A DNA stretch of 30,000 nucleotides from Glandiceps talaboti (GCF_964340395.1 NC_135570.1:15605322-15635321); one strand, 5' to 3'; counted from the first letter of the stretch, positions 12,071 through 23,002 are shown. Notes: generated from the letters alone by a model not told the origin. Program-made: numbers and translations.

Positions 12071-13104
12071 GTAAGTGTAATTCTAAAAATCATCCGAATT
12101 ATATCAATATTTGTCTGATTGAAAGGGCTAAGGTGTCACGTCAAACATTAAACCTTAAAGCCAACACTACGAGCTCCTCTCTTCCATGTCACATCCCATC
12201 ATGTACGCCCATCAAATTATATAACACTTTCATTGTTAAATGCGACATAACCTGCAACAATCTAGTCTTGAGGCTGGTTTAATACCGAAGGTTAATCACA
12301 CAGTTAAAGTCAGAGAATAGGGTGAGGCTACTGTCATACAATTTCGCAATATGCTAATTCAAACTGATTTATATGCAAATCTGCAAACTGATGACCAACA
12401 ACACCTAAAAGAGGTGTCGAATCAAAATTCTTGTTTATCCTATATCAACTTGTAATTCATAAAATCTAGATCTAGCTATACACAACCCAAGTTGTTGTCT
12501 TTGAACATAAATATGGAGTATATACCCTAGCCTTTCTCCATCACGACAACTCGTGTTTACGTCATTGTTTTTGAAGTGCTTGAAATATAAGTGACAAGTC
12601 TTTGTGTAAGACACAATTCTCTCATCTAATTTACTCTATATCTGAATGATAACGTGGTTTAAAAAGTGTTAGTGATATAGAGGAAATGGGTGGATTTCAA
12701 TAATTCACCCTAACAGTCAAGTCAGGTCAGGGTCTTCAAAGAAAGCTTTACCTGATAATATGAGGTAGACATATTATTCTCTATGTATTACAGATTTTGA
12801 GTTATGCCGTAAATATTTTTAACTACAAATATGGCCGCCAATCGGTCAAATTTGCATATGTCGCAAAACAAAGTTACTTGCATATGTCCTATATGACATG
12901 TTACCTTTGTGCTAGGTTTAAAAGAATTCAAATATTGCATGTCTGAAAGATGGCGTATTATGGATGCATGGAGGGACAGCTCCGGACGCATGTACGGATG
13001 GACAATTATCCATGATTCAGATGAAAACAATGTTACGTAATCACGCGAGATTTCGCGGTCACGCGAGACTTAATTATTTTATTTGTAAACACCAGAACTA
13101 GAAA
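12071..13104. other. Intron sequence, no second gene
   Basis: First part of the 1721-bp intron between the transmembrane and linker exons. It holds two ATATGC-containing direct repeats near 12856-12886 and a CpG cluster at 13041-13068, but no coding signal on either strand. Confidence 0.6.
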
Positions 13105-13696
13105 TACATAAATAAATAAATATAAGTGGTTTATTTACCCAAATGTATAAATGATTACAAAACCTTGTTAACAAAAAAAGAGAGAGAAGGGTAAATGAGG
13201 AGTCAACAAATAGCTTACAGCTAGTCTAGCCTGACCACCGACATTGTACATGTGAATGACAACAATAAAAGGGTTCAGCCATTAATACATAACTGGAATA
13301 AAATGTACAAGTGAACCAGACTGTAAATACAAGTACATATTAAGAGTTTGTGAAGCTTGTAAATATGTAGAATGTTTAGCCGTATAAATAAGGGAGCCGA
13401 ATGGTATATGTGAGATTTGAACAGCATCGTGCAAACAATCATTTTTTGAACAGCTAGAATGCAATTCAGATCTGTTGGGTAAGTACTGCCCCAAACCTCT
13501 AGGCCATAAGAAATACGGGGAAGTATAAAGGCATTGTACAAAAGTATTGAAATACTTAGTGGTAAAATGTGTTTCAGTCTATACAGAACTCCACATTTCT
13601 TCCTTATCAGTTTATTTATTCTGTCAATATGGTCAGACCAGGTGAGGTGTTTATCTAATGAAATTCAAATAAAAGAGACAACGTCCACCTCTTTGA
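13105..13696 (-). mobile_element. Non-LTR (LINE) reverse transcriptase 3' fragment, decayed
   Basis: On the minus strand, codons from 13664 down to the TGA at 13275-13277 encode about 129 residues: ISLDKHLTWSDHIDRINKLI, RKKCGVLYRLKHILP, LYNAFILPRISYGLEVWGS, then LNCILAVQKMI and FKSHIYHSAPLFIRLNILHI. This is the C-terminal region of a jockey/CR1-superfamily reverse transcriptase (the LD-LTW-DHI block, the P-L-YG--VWG block, then the Q+K+++R block). Just upstream in frame is VVSFI followed by a TGA at 13665-13667 where the family usually has Gly, so it is dead. It is 5'-truncated beside a TTGA microsatellite. Below the ORF stop, a 3' untranslated stretch ends near 13105-13125 in TATTTATTTATTTATG-like sequence, a typical LINE tail. 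It lies antisense to the host gene in its intron. Confidence 0.85.
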
Positions 13697-13724
13697 TCAA
13701 TCAATCAATCAATCAATCAATCAA
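13697..13724. repeat. TCAA microsatellite
   Basis: Seven tandem TCAA units, at the 5' truncation edge of the minus-strand LINE fragment. Confidence 0.95.
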
Positions 13725-13791
13725 ATCATAATTACGACTTCGCCAGTCTAAGGAGATGACAACTCTGAGAACTATTTAATGTTTTTTCTAG

Positions 13792-14003
13792 CCCTGAGTA
13801 TTTTCATTCCAGTATTAAACCAGTGCAATTTACTGTACCACCAACGACTCCTACTCGGGAAATACAGGACTTTCGAATGTCAACCCTAGCCAGTCAAGAA
13901 AGGACAACTGATACTGTTGGTATAATAAGCAATGGTGCTGGCAGTGATTCCGAGTCTAACTCACCAGTTCCTTCACGTCGCTCCTCTGTCACTGAGATTC
14001 CAG
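13792..14003 (+). CDS. SYT15: SYT15-like exon: cytosolic linker with RRSS site
   Basis: A TTTTTTCTAG acceptor precedes the exon and GTATGT follows. One base completes the Asp codon begun in the previous exon, and one base is left over at the end. It encodes about 71 residues (DPEYFHSSIKPVQFTVPPTT at the start, SRRSSVTEIPG at the end). The composition is rich in Ser, Thr and Pro with no domain, which fits the disordered linker between the membrane helix and C2A. The VQFTVPP segment resembles a Pro-rich patch found at a similar place in vertebrate SYT15 (recalled, not aligned). The terminal RRSSV matches the consensus for protein kinase A and related basophilic kinases. The 3' splice site is only about 95 bases from the decayed LINE and TCAA microsatellite upstream, and the donor is about 50 bases before a long ATAC/GTAC satellite. 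Confidence 0.85.
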
Positions 14004-14054
14004 GTATGTATAGAAATACTTGACTTGGATGTTTCTATCCATTGCTCCTATGTC

Positions 14055-14343
14055 CCACACACACATACATACATACATACATACATACATACATACATAG
14101 ATACATACATACATACATACATACATACATACATACATACACACACACAGACAGACATACATACATACATACATACATACGTACGTACGTACGTACGTAC
14201 GTACGTACATACATACGTACGTACGTACGTACGTACGTACGTACGTACGTACGTACATACATACATACATACATACATACATACATACATACATACATAC
14301 ATACATACATACATACATACATACATACATACATACATACATG
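14055..14343. repeat. ATAC/GTAC satellite with alternating blocks
   Basis: About 290 bases of tetranucleotide units: ATAC blocks, a short ACACACACAGACAGAC patch near 14140-14157, then GTAC blocks (about 14180-14208 and 14217-14256), and ATAC again to the end. Open on both strands in several frames (Tyr-Ile-His-Thr and Tyr-Val-Cys-Met runs); none is a gene. It starts about 50 bases past the linker-exon donor. Confidence 0.97.
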
Positions 14344-16560
14344 TAAGGAGCTATATTGTATATGTTAAATGTGAGACCACGGTTCATTATAACCCAGAAT
14401 TGAACATTTACTTACACATCAAATAGACAAACTATGATAACAGTGTGAGATACACAAAAATAATGGCGACTGCCATTTTATATTTGTCACATTTTCAACG
14501 TTCTGACGTAATTAGCATTTGCTTATACAACTATTATGCATTTTGTTTGAACTTATTTGTGTCTTTATCTTTCGTAGTGTCCGACTTTTTGTCTTTCCTC
14601 TTGTGTGTGTTTGTCTCTCTTGTGTGTCCTGATGTCCGTCTATTGAGATTTGGACATTTTCGTAGCTGTGTGCTCCTCACTAATTCATAAAGTCTAAACT
14701 TTACTTGTTCATTTTTTTCCTCTAAAGAAACCATACAAGGTAATATACTACACTTAAAATATTGACAATATATAATTCTCTATTTTTCAGTAACATTATA
14801 ATTAAGTACAAACAATATCACTAATTATGTTTCCACTGTTTAGAGCAATAACATCCACTTATTTCACATTCTGTAATAATGTTTGATGACGGGTTTCTTC
14901 TTGTACACGCTATAAAGAAAAAAACATCTACCCTAAGGCGTTTCCAACCAATGCGTGCACAGTATTACTACTGCACCATTTTACCTCACCTGACCTCCAT
15001 TCCCTAGTTTATCATACACGCGTATATGGCATGCCGTTATGACAACCTTTCAGTACTTATTAGTTATTGTAATATCATTGCATACAAATCGTAAATTCGA
15101 AAATCACAATGTAGACCATGTTTATATATGTGTATGTAACGACTATGCATATCACCAACATATACTACACACGTACAGACCTGATCACGTGGATCTTGAC
15201 CCTTAAGCGAAAATCTATATTTCATTTGTCCATTCTTGGAATGATAAGGACATTTGAAACATTTAGAGAATTCATGAGACGTCAAAAGAAAACCCCCGAT
15301 TTCTTTGTTCACGACCACTGTCCAACAAAACCAAAAGTGCTAATTTATACATTAAGCATTAGCTTTCTCTTATCTGTATTCAATATGTCGACATAACTAT
15401 TGGCGTATTTGGCGACGATATGGAACGAACGGAATAAATATTAGAATGCACTATAATCTAGCACGGATTCAAGAATAGATGGCTTACAATGCCTGGGGTA
15501 AAATGGGGAAATTGTGGAAGAATAATGATTTGTACGGAGCATAGCAAGGTAGATGTGTCGCCTGGAACACTCAAATGTACAAAGTAACAAGCTGCCCTCA
15601 AGGGTCAAGTAAAGAAACGAAAATAGTATGAAGGCGATAAAATATAGATTAGATGTACAGCTTACACGTTGCTAAGAGATCGTCCTTAACCCTCTTCAGT
15701 GCACAGCTCCTTTGCACCTGTGGTTGTTGAAGTGTTGAAAATAGGCAAACCGTTTTGCACTTCGTCGTGTTATACTTACAAGAGTAAAAGGTTTAGACAC
15801 GTAAGAATGCCAACCTTATCGTACCATGATTTGGCATCCATATAAAGCAAGGAAATCGCCATATTTCCCGGAGCATGGCAATCATTATCGACCCACTTAA
15901 TCAATTAAATGTGTATTAACCCGATTACAGGGCAGAGATTGGGCCAGTATATGTGGTACTACATAATGACAAAAAGGTATACAACCATTTATTTCAATTA
16001 ACTGACATTCAGCTGTAATCGGAATTACTACACGCATTTCCCCTAGTCCCCTAGTTCATTTAAATCCCGTCACAAACCTATTCTAGCTGAAATACGGATT
16101 GTACATAAATAGTTACCATGATTCATGACTTCAGTCAAGGCTTACACCTGCTGAACGATCAGAATTGAATGTAGAACTCTGTGATTGTCTACCAAGCCAA
16201 TTACAGGTGAATTCCAACCAAACATATTATATCTTTCAATCATCCAACTATATGACTCTAATCAATGGAGATCTGATTTTGTTTAAATATAATCAATTGT
16301 ATTAAAGTTCTGTTATTAAAGTTCTGTAACTTCGAAATTGAGCTAGAGGTATGTTCAGCCATGGAGGCATAAACATGAAGAACAACTGACCTAATACTTT
16401 TGAATTTTATTTTTGTATTAGAGCGAGTTAATCTGTTTATATCCGTTGCGTGAAGTACCTTTGATCGTAGCTTGAATACCCATGACAGCCGGCAAAATTG
16501 GCTACTAGGGCGTGGTTTTTGTCGCGATATCGATATGTGATGGTATAACAATTACCAAAT
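14344..16560. other. Deep intron, no gene recognised
   Basis: Part of the 10.5-kb intron. Only short open frames without recognisable motifs on either strand. A small direct repeat (ATTAAAGTTCTGTT twice) lies at about 16300-16327. Confidence 0.5.
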
Positions 16561-16590
16561 ATGGTATGGTATGGTATGGTATGGTATGGT
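16561..16590. repeat. ATGGT pentanucleotide repeat
   Basis: Six perfect ATGGT units running directly into the palindrome array that follows. Confidence 0.97.
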
Positions 16591-16724
16591 ATCTGATGAT
16601 ATCATGAACATATTTAGTTATATCAACAAATTACTTGGTGATATCATGGAATAATCTGATGATATCATCAAATAGAGAGAGTTTGTTGATATCATGACAT
16701 ATTTGATGATCTCATCAAATACAA
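16591..16724. repeat. Roughly 21-bp tandem repeat with TGATATCA palindromic core
   Basis: Six related cores begin at about 16595 (GATGATATCAT), 16617 (GTTATATCAAC), 16637 (GGTGATATCAT), 16658 (GATGATATCATC), 16685 (GTTGATATCAT) and 16704 (GATGATCTCAT). Spacings are 22, 20, 21, 27 and 19 bases. The linkers are similar too (CAAATA, GAACAT), so this is a diverged tandem array whose unit is itself a near-perfect palindrome. Confidence 0.85.
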
Positions 16725-17520
16725 AGTAAAAAAGTGAAACGATTTGCCATACGGTCTTGTCACTGCTACACATCGTCATCCACAATTCTAGTTCTCATCT
16801 TATAAAACAAAAACCATTTTAGTTTTAAAAAATGGATCTGTTTTGAACCCCTTAATATTTCTAAAATAAAATAAAAAATGTCAAATCGAGAAATCGTCAA
16901 CAAAAGAAGTGGTTTTTTCGTCATTACAGTCTGGTTTTGTATTCATAGCACTACATGCTACTACATATCAATTTGAAATTGAATGTGCTGTCTGAAACAT
17001 GTTAAATTTTTGGCCAATTTAGTTAGAAGGGGCGTGGGGGTCTGAGGCCTAAGTAAAAGAATTAAGTTTTTTATCCTGCATTGAACTATTGATCTAGCCC
17101 CTTATTTAAACAATAATGTCTGCTGTAGTGAGCATATCAAAACGGTGATTTGTAAATGTCAGAAGGGAATGTACTTCCCATGCGAATGCAAGTCGAATAC
17201 CATTGGAGTAAAAGACAAACTCACACATATGTGTTTTAGGTGTATGATAGAGTCTATCATCTGTCATTGTAAGTCTTGTTTGGGAAGAAATGATGCAGTT
17301 GTCAAAGTTTGCCTGATAAGTAGGGTAATCAAAGTCTGAGACAAAACAAAATCTAATTTCTTACCTACTGTTTAAGTTCTGTACACAAAATCAATTACCA
17401 AGAAGGCTACAACTATTTCTCTGATAGCACTTTACCATGTTTACAGTGAGTTTATTAGAAGAAGGTCCGGTAGCACTTCGGTGTCATACGAATAGATATA
17501 AAAACACTTTTACCCTGTCT
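16725..17520. other. Deep intron, no gene recognised
   Basis: No domain-bearing frame, splice-bounded exon or strong repeat was seen. Confidence 0.5.
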
Positions 17521-18325
17521 GCAATCAGGCCGGGCATTTTTAACCGACTGGGGGACGGTGCTTTTGGTAGGGGGTCATTTTGGGAAACCCCACTTAAAGT
17601 GGGTGTCACCTTGGAAAATGACAAAATAAATGTCATTTTGGTGCCATGAATCAACAACTAATTCGTCAAAATTTCTCCCCATCTGCGTTTTCCACTTATG
17701 TATGTGCCATGTGCACTATTTCTCAAATAAGATATTCAAGATCTAGTATTGGGGTGTATAATATTTAAGAATGGCTGGTTGGGTATTAGGTTACGGTTAA
17801 GATTAGCTTTCATTTTCATTAAATTCACCACTGGGTATATAGACGGACGTTTTAACCGGTGATATGTGTTTTAATCAATTTGTCATTCTCAAGAAATAAA
17901 ACTAGTTCTGAATGGAATTGTACATTTATGGTAATGGCTACGTCTGAATGTATTAACGGAAGCCATAAAATCATTGAAAATGTTGTACAATTGGTATTAA
18001 TACACTGCACAGAGAGTTGTATTTGATTCACATGTACAAACAAAACAATAATTGTACCAAAAGTAATGTGTTCAGTGTTCTCTTAATAAAATAGCAATAT
18101 TCAATTGTATTCATATGGTGTTATAGTAATACCCCATAGTAAGGCCTACAGAATGATGTTAAAATATACAGGTGTAGGGGGGGGGGTCATTTGGGAACAT
18201 ATGGTCTTTACTGGGGGGTCACTTTGGCTTTGGTCATCGGAGCTGGGGGTCACTTTAAGAAAACCCATGTTCAACTCCAAAACACCCCTCACCCGGTCGG
18301 TTAAAAATGTGCGGCCCCTAATCAG
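17521..18325. mobile_element. Inverted pair of a G-rich interspersed repeat
   Basis: GGCCGGGCATTTTTAACCGA at about 17529-17548, continuing CTGGGGGA, is the near reverse complement of CGGTCGGTTAAAAATGTGCG at about 18294-18313. Both arms are flanked on the inside by runs of GGGGTCA or its complement (AGGGGGTCATTTTGGGAAAC on the left, GGGGGTCACTTT twice on the right). Either the pair forms the ends of one roughly 800-bp element, or these are two oppositely inserted copies of a short repeat. No coding capacity. Confidence 0.55.
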
Positions 18326-18359
18326 TCTGGCACTAGATCAACATGTTCACTGTTTAGTT

Positions 18360-18540
18360 GTTATGTTGATTTTTATTCCTCTTAGTGTTATGTGATAGAT
18401 GTATGATAGAGATATGTGATAGATGTATGTGTATGTCACGCCATGGTTTTCGTGTTTGTATTTTACTGTATGTGATGTAGATGCCGATATGCATTTCAAA
18501 TGTTACTTTGGACTAATAAAGATTATTGTTATTTATTTGT
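18360..18540 (+). mobile_element. Possible LINE 3' tail
   Basis: Short TGATAGATGTATG repeats are followed by an AATAAAG signal (about 18515) and a GATTATTGTTATTTATTTG end. This resembles the 3' untranslated end of LINEs that terminate in short ATT-type repeats. No reverse transcriptase frame precedes it, so the assignment is tentative. Confidence 0.25.
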
Positions 18541-19137
18541 GGGTTTTTTAATTCTTATTTGGGTAAAATATTTGTACAAAAAAGAGAATGTCGCAGTTTG
18601 TGTTAATATCATTAATTACACAAACATATCGAACAGGAGACTTATTCAACAGGAACAGATATAGAAGTATCAGTACTAGGTACTACACTGTTCGAATATC
18701 AAATACGTCCATTGTTCTTTCCTTTTGGTAAGGAATGGTGTCCTGGAGAGTGCAAAGCATAGATCTTTAATATTTCATTTGGTTGATAACGATTCTCTTG
18801 ACACTCGTTTGGCATTCCGTCAACACCTCAAGTATTGTGAGAATTATTATGGGATATATACACGACTTTGTTGAGTTTACATGACATAACCTAACATGAA
18901 TCTGTTTGCGCATCGTGCTTAAAATACTGCTACTAATACTAATTAAAGCAAGTTCATCTAATCCTATGAACTATACACCTATTGGCTGTCAATTATCCTT
19001 CTCCTTGCGTACCAAGTACTAACAATATGCTCTGGCGTACATGTGTGACCTGCACATCAACTTGGTCAACTAACTAGACTGTAGACTGCTTCGACAAGGT
19101 TATTCATGAACGGTGGCCTGCTCATAGAATGTGTATG

Positions 19138-19334
19138 CCTATACAAGTGATCAATGTTATCCAACATGTCTCTATTACATATGTATAGACGAGTGGACTA
19201 TATAGGGTCCCTACAGACACATATACCTATAGACAAGTGACCAATGTTATCCAACATGTCTCTAGTATATATATATGTATAGACGAGTAGACTATATAGA
19301 GGCCCTACAGACACATATACCTATAGACAAGTGC
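19138..19334. repeat. Minisatellite, 2.1 copies of a roughly 92-bp unit
   Basis: Unit starting CCTATA(GA)CAAGTGA, with AATGTTATCCAACATGTCTC and CTACAGACACATATA inside. Copies start near 19138 and 19226, and a third is truncated at 19320. The second copy has an expanded TATATATA stretch. Confidence 0.92.
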
Positions 19335-19614
19335 AACTTGACTGTGAGTGGTACGTCTTACTACATTTATTATGTCGTCAAAACACAAAGATAGAACAGA
19401 AACGGAAGTGGAAATTAAAAATGCAACAAGAAGGATGCTTTTTCAATGACAATGTCCAGCAAATCAGATGACGATACATCTACAAGATATGTTACTCTAA
19501 AACTGTATATTCAATCAAACTTACCATATTTCAATGATGAGATATGTTGCATATTCACAAACATAATTTAAGTACATCACCAGAACCTATCATAGTTATG
19601 TAGATGGACATTAC

Positions 19615-19720
19615 TGAGCTGCCTCAGTAGGCCCAATCCACCATACCCATTTATCGCTTATGTCTAATCACGTGACCATTGCTATTTATTGCAAAATTTG
19701 AATATGAATACCAAATTTGT
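19615..19720 (+). mobile_element. Partial copy of the GCCTCAGTAGGCC repeat family
   Basis: GAGCTGCCTCAGTAGGCCCA and the following ATCCACCATA, TTATCGCTTATGTC and AATCACGTGACC match the left arm of the foldback at 20045-20395 in the same orientation. It lacks the CTGGCCAAGACGTTTC end, so it is truncated on that side. Confidence 0.75.
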
Positions 19721-20044
19721 TACAAAGAGATACAGTTACCATTGTCTCACCCCGTAGTTTGGTTAGTTAACTTTCATATGCTTCGATATTCAAAATCTCG
19801 GCGTATAACTTTGTTGTTTGATATTTGAAGTTTTACTTTGTGCCTTTTGGTAGATTTATCAGTTAGTTGTTATAGATTAACTATGCATTATTAGCAAAAT
19901 ATTGTCAGTTGAAAACATATATACTGTAGAGTGGAATTTTCATTCGTATATCTATTTATAGCATTTCTTTCACATTATTGGACATACACAATTAATTACG
20001 GATAACGTGGAATTTACATATATAACAATTTTATTAAGCAGTTT

Positions 20045-20395
20045 TATTTGAACACATACAATAACAGCAAAATGTTTCTGGCCAAGACGTTTCGTCCAGG
20101 CTTCGCTGAACTGCCTCAGTAGGCCTAATCCACCATAATAATTATCGCTTATGTCCAATCACGTAACCAAAAATGAACAGTTGCAATTTATTGTTTGCTG
20201 TTTATTCCATTGTCTCCGTGTGACTTGAGGTTTTTTATCCAGAAGCTTTAGCGTGTTAGTCTATATGATTTGTTCTTCCATATCTTTTCCAAGTCCTACT
20301 ATTTTGAAGTATGATGTATTGGGCCTACTAAGGCAGCTCAACGAAGTCTGGCTGAAACGTCTTGGCCAGAAACACTTGTATTGTATATAACACAT
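20045..20395. mobile_element. Foldback element with roughly 80-100-bp inverted arms
   Basis: The left arm (about 20045-20145) includes CTGGCCAAGACGTTTCGTCC and CTTCGCTGAACTGCCTCAGT. The right arm (about 20318-20395) is its diverged reverse complement (GGCCTACTAAGGCAGCTCAA, then GTCTGGCTGAAACGTCTTGG). Similarity extends outward into TGTTTCTGGCC and an ACAATA-rich end. Together with the 19615 copy this shows an interspersed family with three copies in 800 bases. The GAAACGTCTTGGCCAG motif is typical of interspersed-repeat ends in invertebrates, but the class cannot be fixed here. Confidence 0.75.
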
Positions 20396-20895
20396 GAAGA
20401 TTTAAAAATTGTACAAGTTATTTGCTAAAGTGATATTAATAGTACTAGACAGTTTCTATTGAGATTATATTTCGTTAGTTTTGAGGCTCTTTGACTTGAT
20501 GCGAAGACTGTTACATTGTGGTCCGACGCGAGTTGTCAAAAATTGTCTCGAATGTACAATAAAGCAGCCGAAAATGCTACTTTCTATGGCAGGGGTCTTC
20601 CTTGAAATGACAATACTTATTGTGAAATAAGACTGAACAGCAAATGTCACCAAATATTTAAAATTTAAAATTCTATGCCAAATGTTAAATGATCATATAT
20701 TGTTTTTAAAAATGTCATCTGAACTAGTTTTTCTGTGTTTCATAGACAAACCAATGCACAGCTTTTAACATTTCCTTCCTTCGCCGTCTGTCAACTTAGA
20801 AATAGAGTAGAAAACATTACATATGATACCGGTACATACAATCACACCCTTGAATGAATATGTAATATGTATCAATATACATCGTGTGTCTATTT

Positions 20896-20966
20896 GTCTG
20901 TGGCTGTGTCTGTGTCTGTGTCTGTGTATGTGTATGTGTATGTGTCTGTGTCTCTGTTTGTGGATG
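20896..20966. repeat. TGTGTC/TGTGTA hexanucleotide repeat
   Basis: About ten imperfect 6-bp units, mostly TGTGTC with some TGTGTA. Confidence 0.93.
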
Positions 20967-21030
20967 TTTTGACTATATACGAGTCTCACTTGGTCCTTTG
21001 TTCTCCCACGATTTCAGATTTCTTTTCTTC

Positions 21031-21156
21031 ACACACAACACAACACAACACAACACAACACAACACTACACTACACTACACTACACTGCACTGCACTACA
21101 CTACACTACACTACTCTACACAACACAACGCAACACAACACAACACAACACAACAA
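21031..21156. repeat. ACAAC/ACTAC pentanucleotide satellite
   Basis: Blocks of ACAAC, then ACTAC and ACTGC, then ACAAC again. Same unit type as the array at 5925-6156. Confidence 0.97.
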
Positions 21157-22094
21157 GCAATTAAATCTTACACATACGGTGTTTATGAGAAATTCTTTCG
21201 GAAAATTGAACCATTTGAATATTAAATATCGAATTCACAACAACATATTCATTAATATATAAAGATGACCCAAATATTGTTAATACTCTTGTGGTTTTGC
21301 CGTCACGTCCAGCATCCAACATTATTGTAACAATAACTGTATTCATTACATAGTTTGTATATGAAAATGTCTTTGTAGTCCTAAACTACCTGAACTGTGA
21401 CGTAGATCGAAAATTCCAAAACTCTGTCAGATATTTACAGAGGTTGTTTACATACAACATATGTAACACACTTGTAAAATACTGTGTGTATCAATTATAC
21501 TATTAAAGCGAAACAACATATTATAGGATACATGTATATCATGGACGAAGAATCTGACTTAACTGAGTGAAGGGGAATGTATAATGGGGGTGTTTGCTAG
21601 AGATGTGAAGAAAGTCAACAGTCCACGAACGAAATATATGTGGCAATGGCAATGAATCCCAAATATTAAATAGGTGATAATTAGCAATGTTTTAATTTGG
21701 ATGAACCATTCAGATTTACTTTTTACAAAAATATTGAAAATTCGACGTGGTGATTTAATTTCAAGTAAAGATTAGAATATTTAAACACATACAATGGTTA
21801 ATGATTTTTCCTGGTTTGAAAACATCTTTTCGTATTACTTAGAGAACTTAGACATAAGGTTGGAAAGCAAATTCAATATGACATTGGCAAACTAGTGTCA
21901 CATTGAAGAAGAACAAGTGTTTCCATAATAATCAATGTCATTTAATTTGGTTCAGAAGCCTGGCTAGTAATAGCATGAAACATTGTGTAACGATTTCTCG
22001 GTATCTTGCTTGATATTGTGCTATTTTTTGCGACTCTACATATATCTATTGAACACTCCTTACTATATTTTACCCTATACTGAGTATATATATA

Positions 22095-22335
22095 TGACTC
22101 CTAAGAGCATATTTCCTTAAATGGTCATGACTATTCAGTGTGCATCCAATGAATATTCATATCTGCTAAGACCCATGATGCAGTGGTGTTCCACTGAAAG
22201 AACAATAGTGGTGAAAAAGAGTTTCAACTTACTAGTGTTACTTGGCAATCGGGCGAAGATGATGTGATGTAAAATCATGAAATGACTCTCCAGAACCCAC
22301 ACTTTGAAGAACTACCTTTATTTCCTGGAGTGGTA
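22095..22335. mobile_element. Rearranged copy of the 2.2-kb foldback family
   Basis: Shares with 2234-2558 the blocks TGAATATTCAT, TCTGCT-A-CCCATGATGCA, GATGT-AAATCATGAA, AGAACCCACA and TACCTTTATTTCCTGG in the same order. The block ACTCCTAAGAGCATATTTCC at about 22096-22115 matches the reverse complement of the corresponding part of the first copy (about 2346-2367), so part of the centre is inverted. The left inverted arm was not found. Confidence 0.65.
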
Positions 22336-22409
22336 TTCCCCTTTAAATCATCCTTGGGCTATCTGAGCAAAGGGTTAACGCCAGCTTTGCGAAATTCAGC
22401 ATAATTTCA

Positions 22410-22905
22410 GCAATGATCTTGACACGTGATTGAAGTGTTTTCAGACAAATGAACAGCTGGTCACCAAAAGCATATACATAGCCACCTATATTATTCCTAA
22501 AATCTTCGTAGAACCAAACATATTCATTTTTAATTATTTTAAGTATTGGTTACCATGACTACAATAAAAGCTTAGATTTGTTATGACAAGCCAATCTCAA
22601 TTTTTTTTAATCAAAAGTACATATCCAGCTATTTTTTAGCATTTCCCTATTCAGATTCCTAGGTTGTAAAAGAATATTGGCAATTTTATTGAAATGTAGC
22701 AAAATTTCACTTTAACATTAATTTTAGGCCAAGAATTTGACCCTTGATGGAAATGAGCTTGTGACAATTGAATAGCCAGTCACTTTAAAATATTCATATA
22801 GACACTTAAATTGCTGTAATAACTTTCATGGAACCAGATATATTCATTTTCAAAATTCTTTTTTAAGCATCTCCCAAAATGATACCTTGGTTACTATGAC
22901 TACGG
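22410..22905. repeat. Old duplication of a roughly 150-bp segment
   Basis: 22440-22562 and about 22750-22903 share, in order, an AATGAACAGCTGGTCAC-like block, a CATATAG-CAC block, GAACCA-A-ATATTCATTTT and TTGGTTAC-ATGACTAC. The copies are well diverged and about 320-340 bases apart. Confidence 0.6.
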
Positions 22906-23002
22906 ATAGTAATTGTAGCTCAGTTACCACTTAGCAAGGCCACTTCAGGTTTTCACAAAATAAAGATTCTTAGCTTTCAGATAATGTACGGTGGAATTGC
23001 CG

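Noticed and set aside
13932-14426. 164-codon frame, the longest in the window, overlapping exon 2
   Set aside because: Most of it is ATAC/GTAC satellite, and its exon 2 overlap is in a different frame from the synaptotagmin linker.
19970-20158. 62-codon minus frame with EAWTKRLGQK
   Set aside because: It translates the arm of the foldback repeat; the other copies do not keep the frame.
20045-20395. Hammerhead ribozyme in the GAAACGTC repeat
   Set aside because: A GAAAC segment is present, but no CUGANGA core was found at the right distance in any of the three copies.
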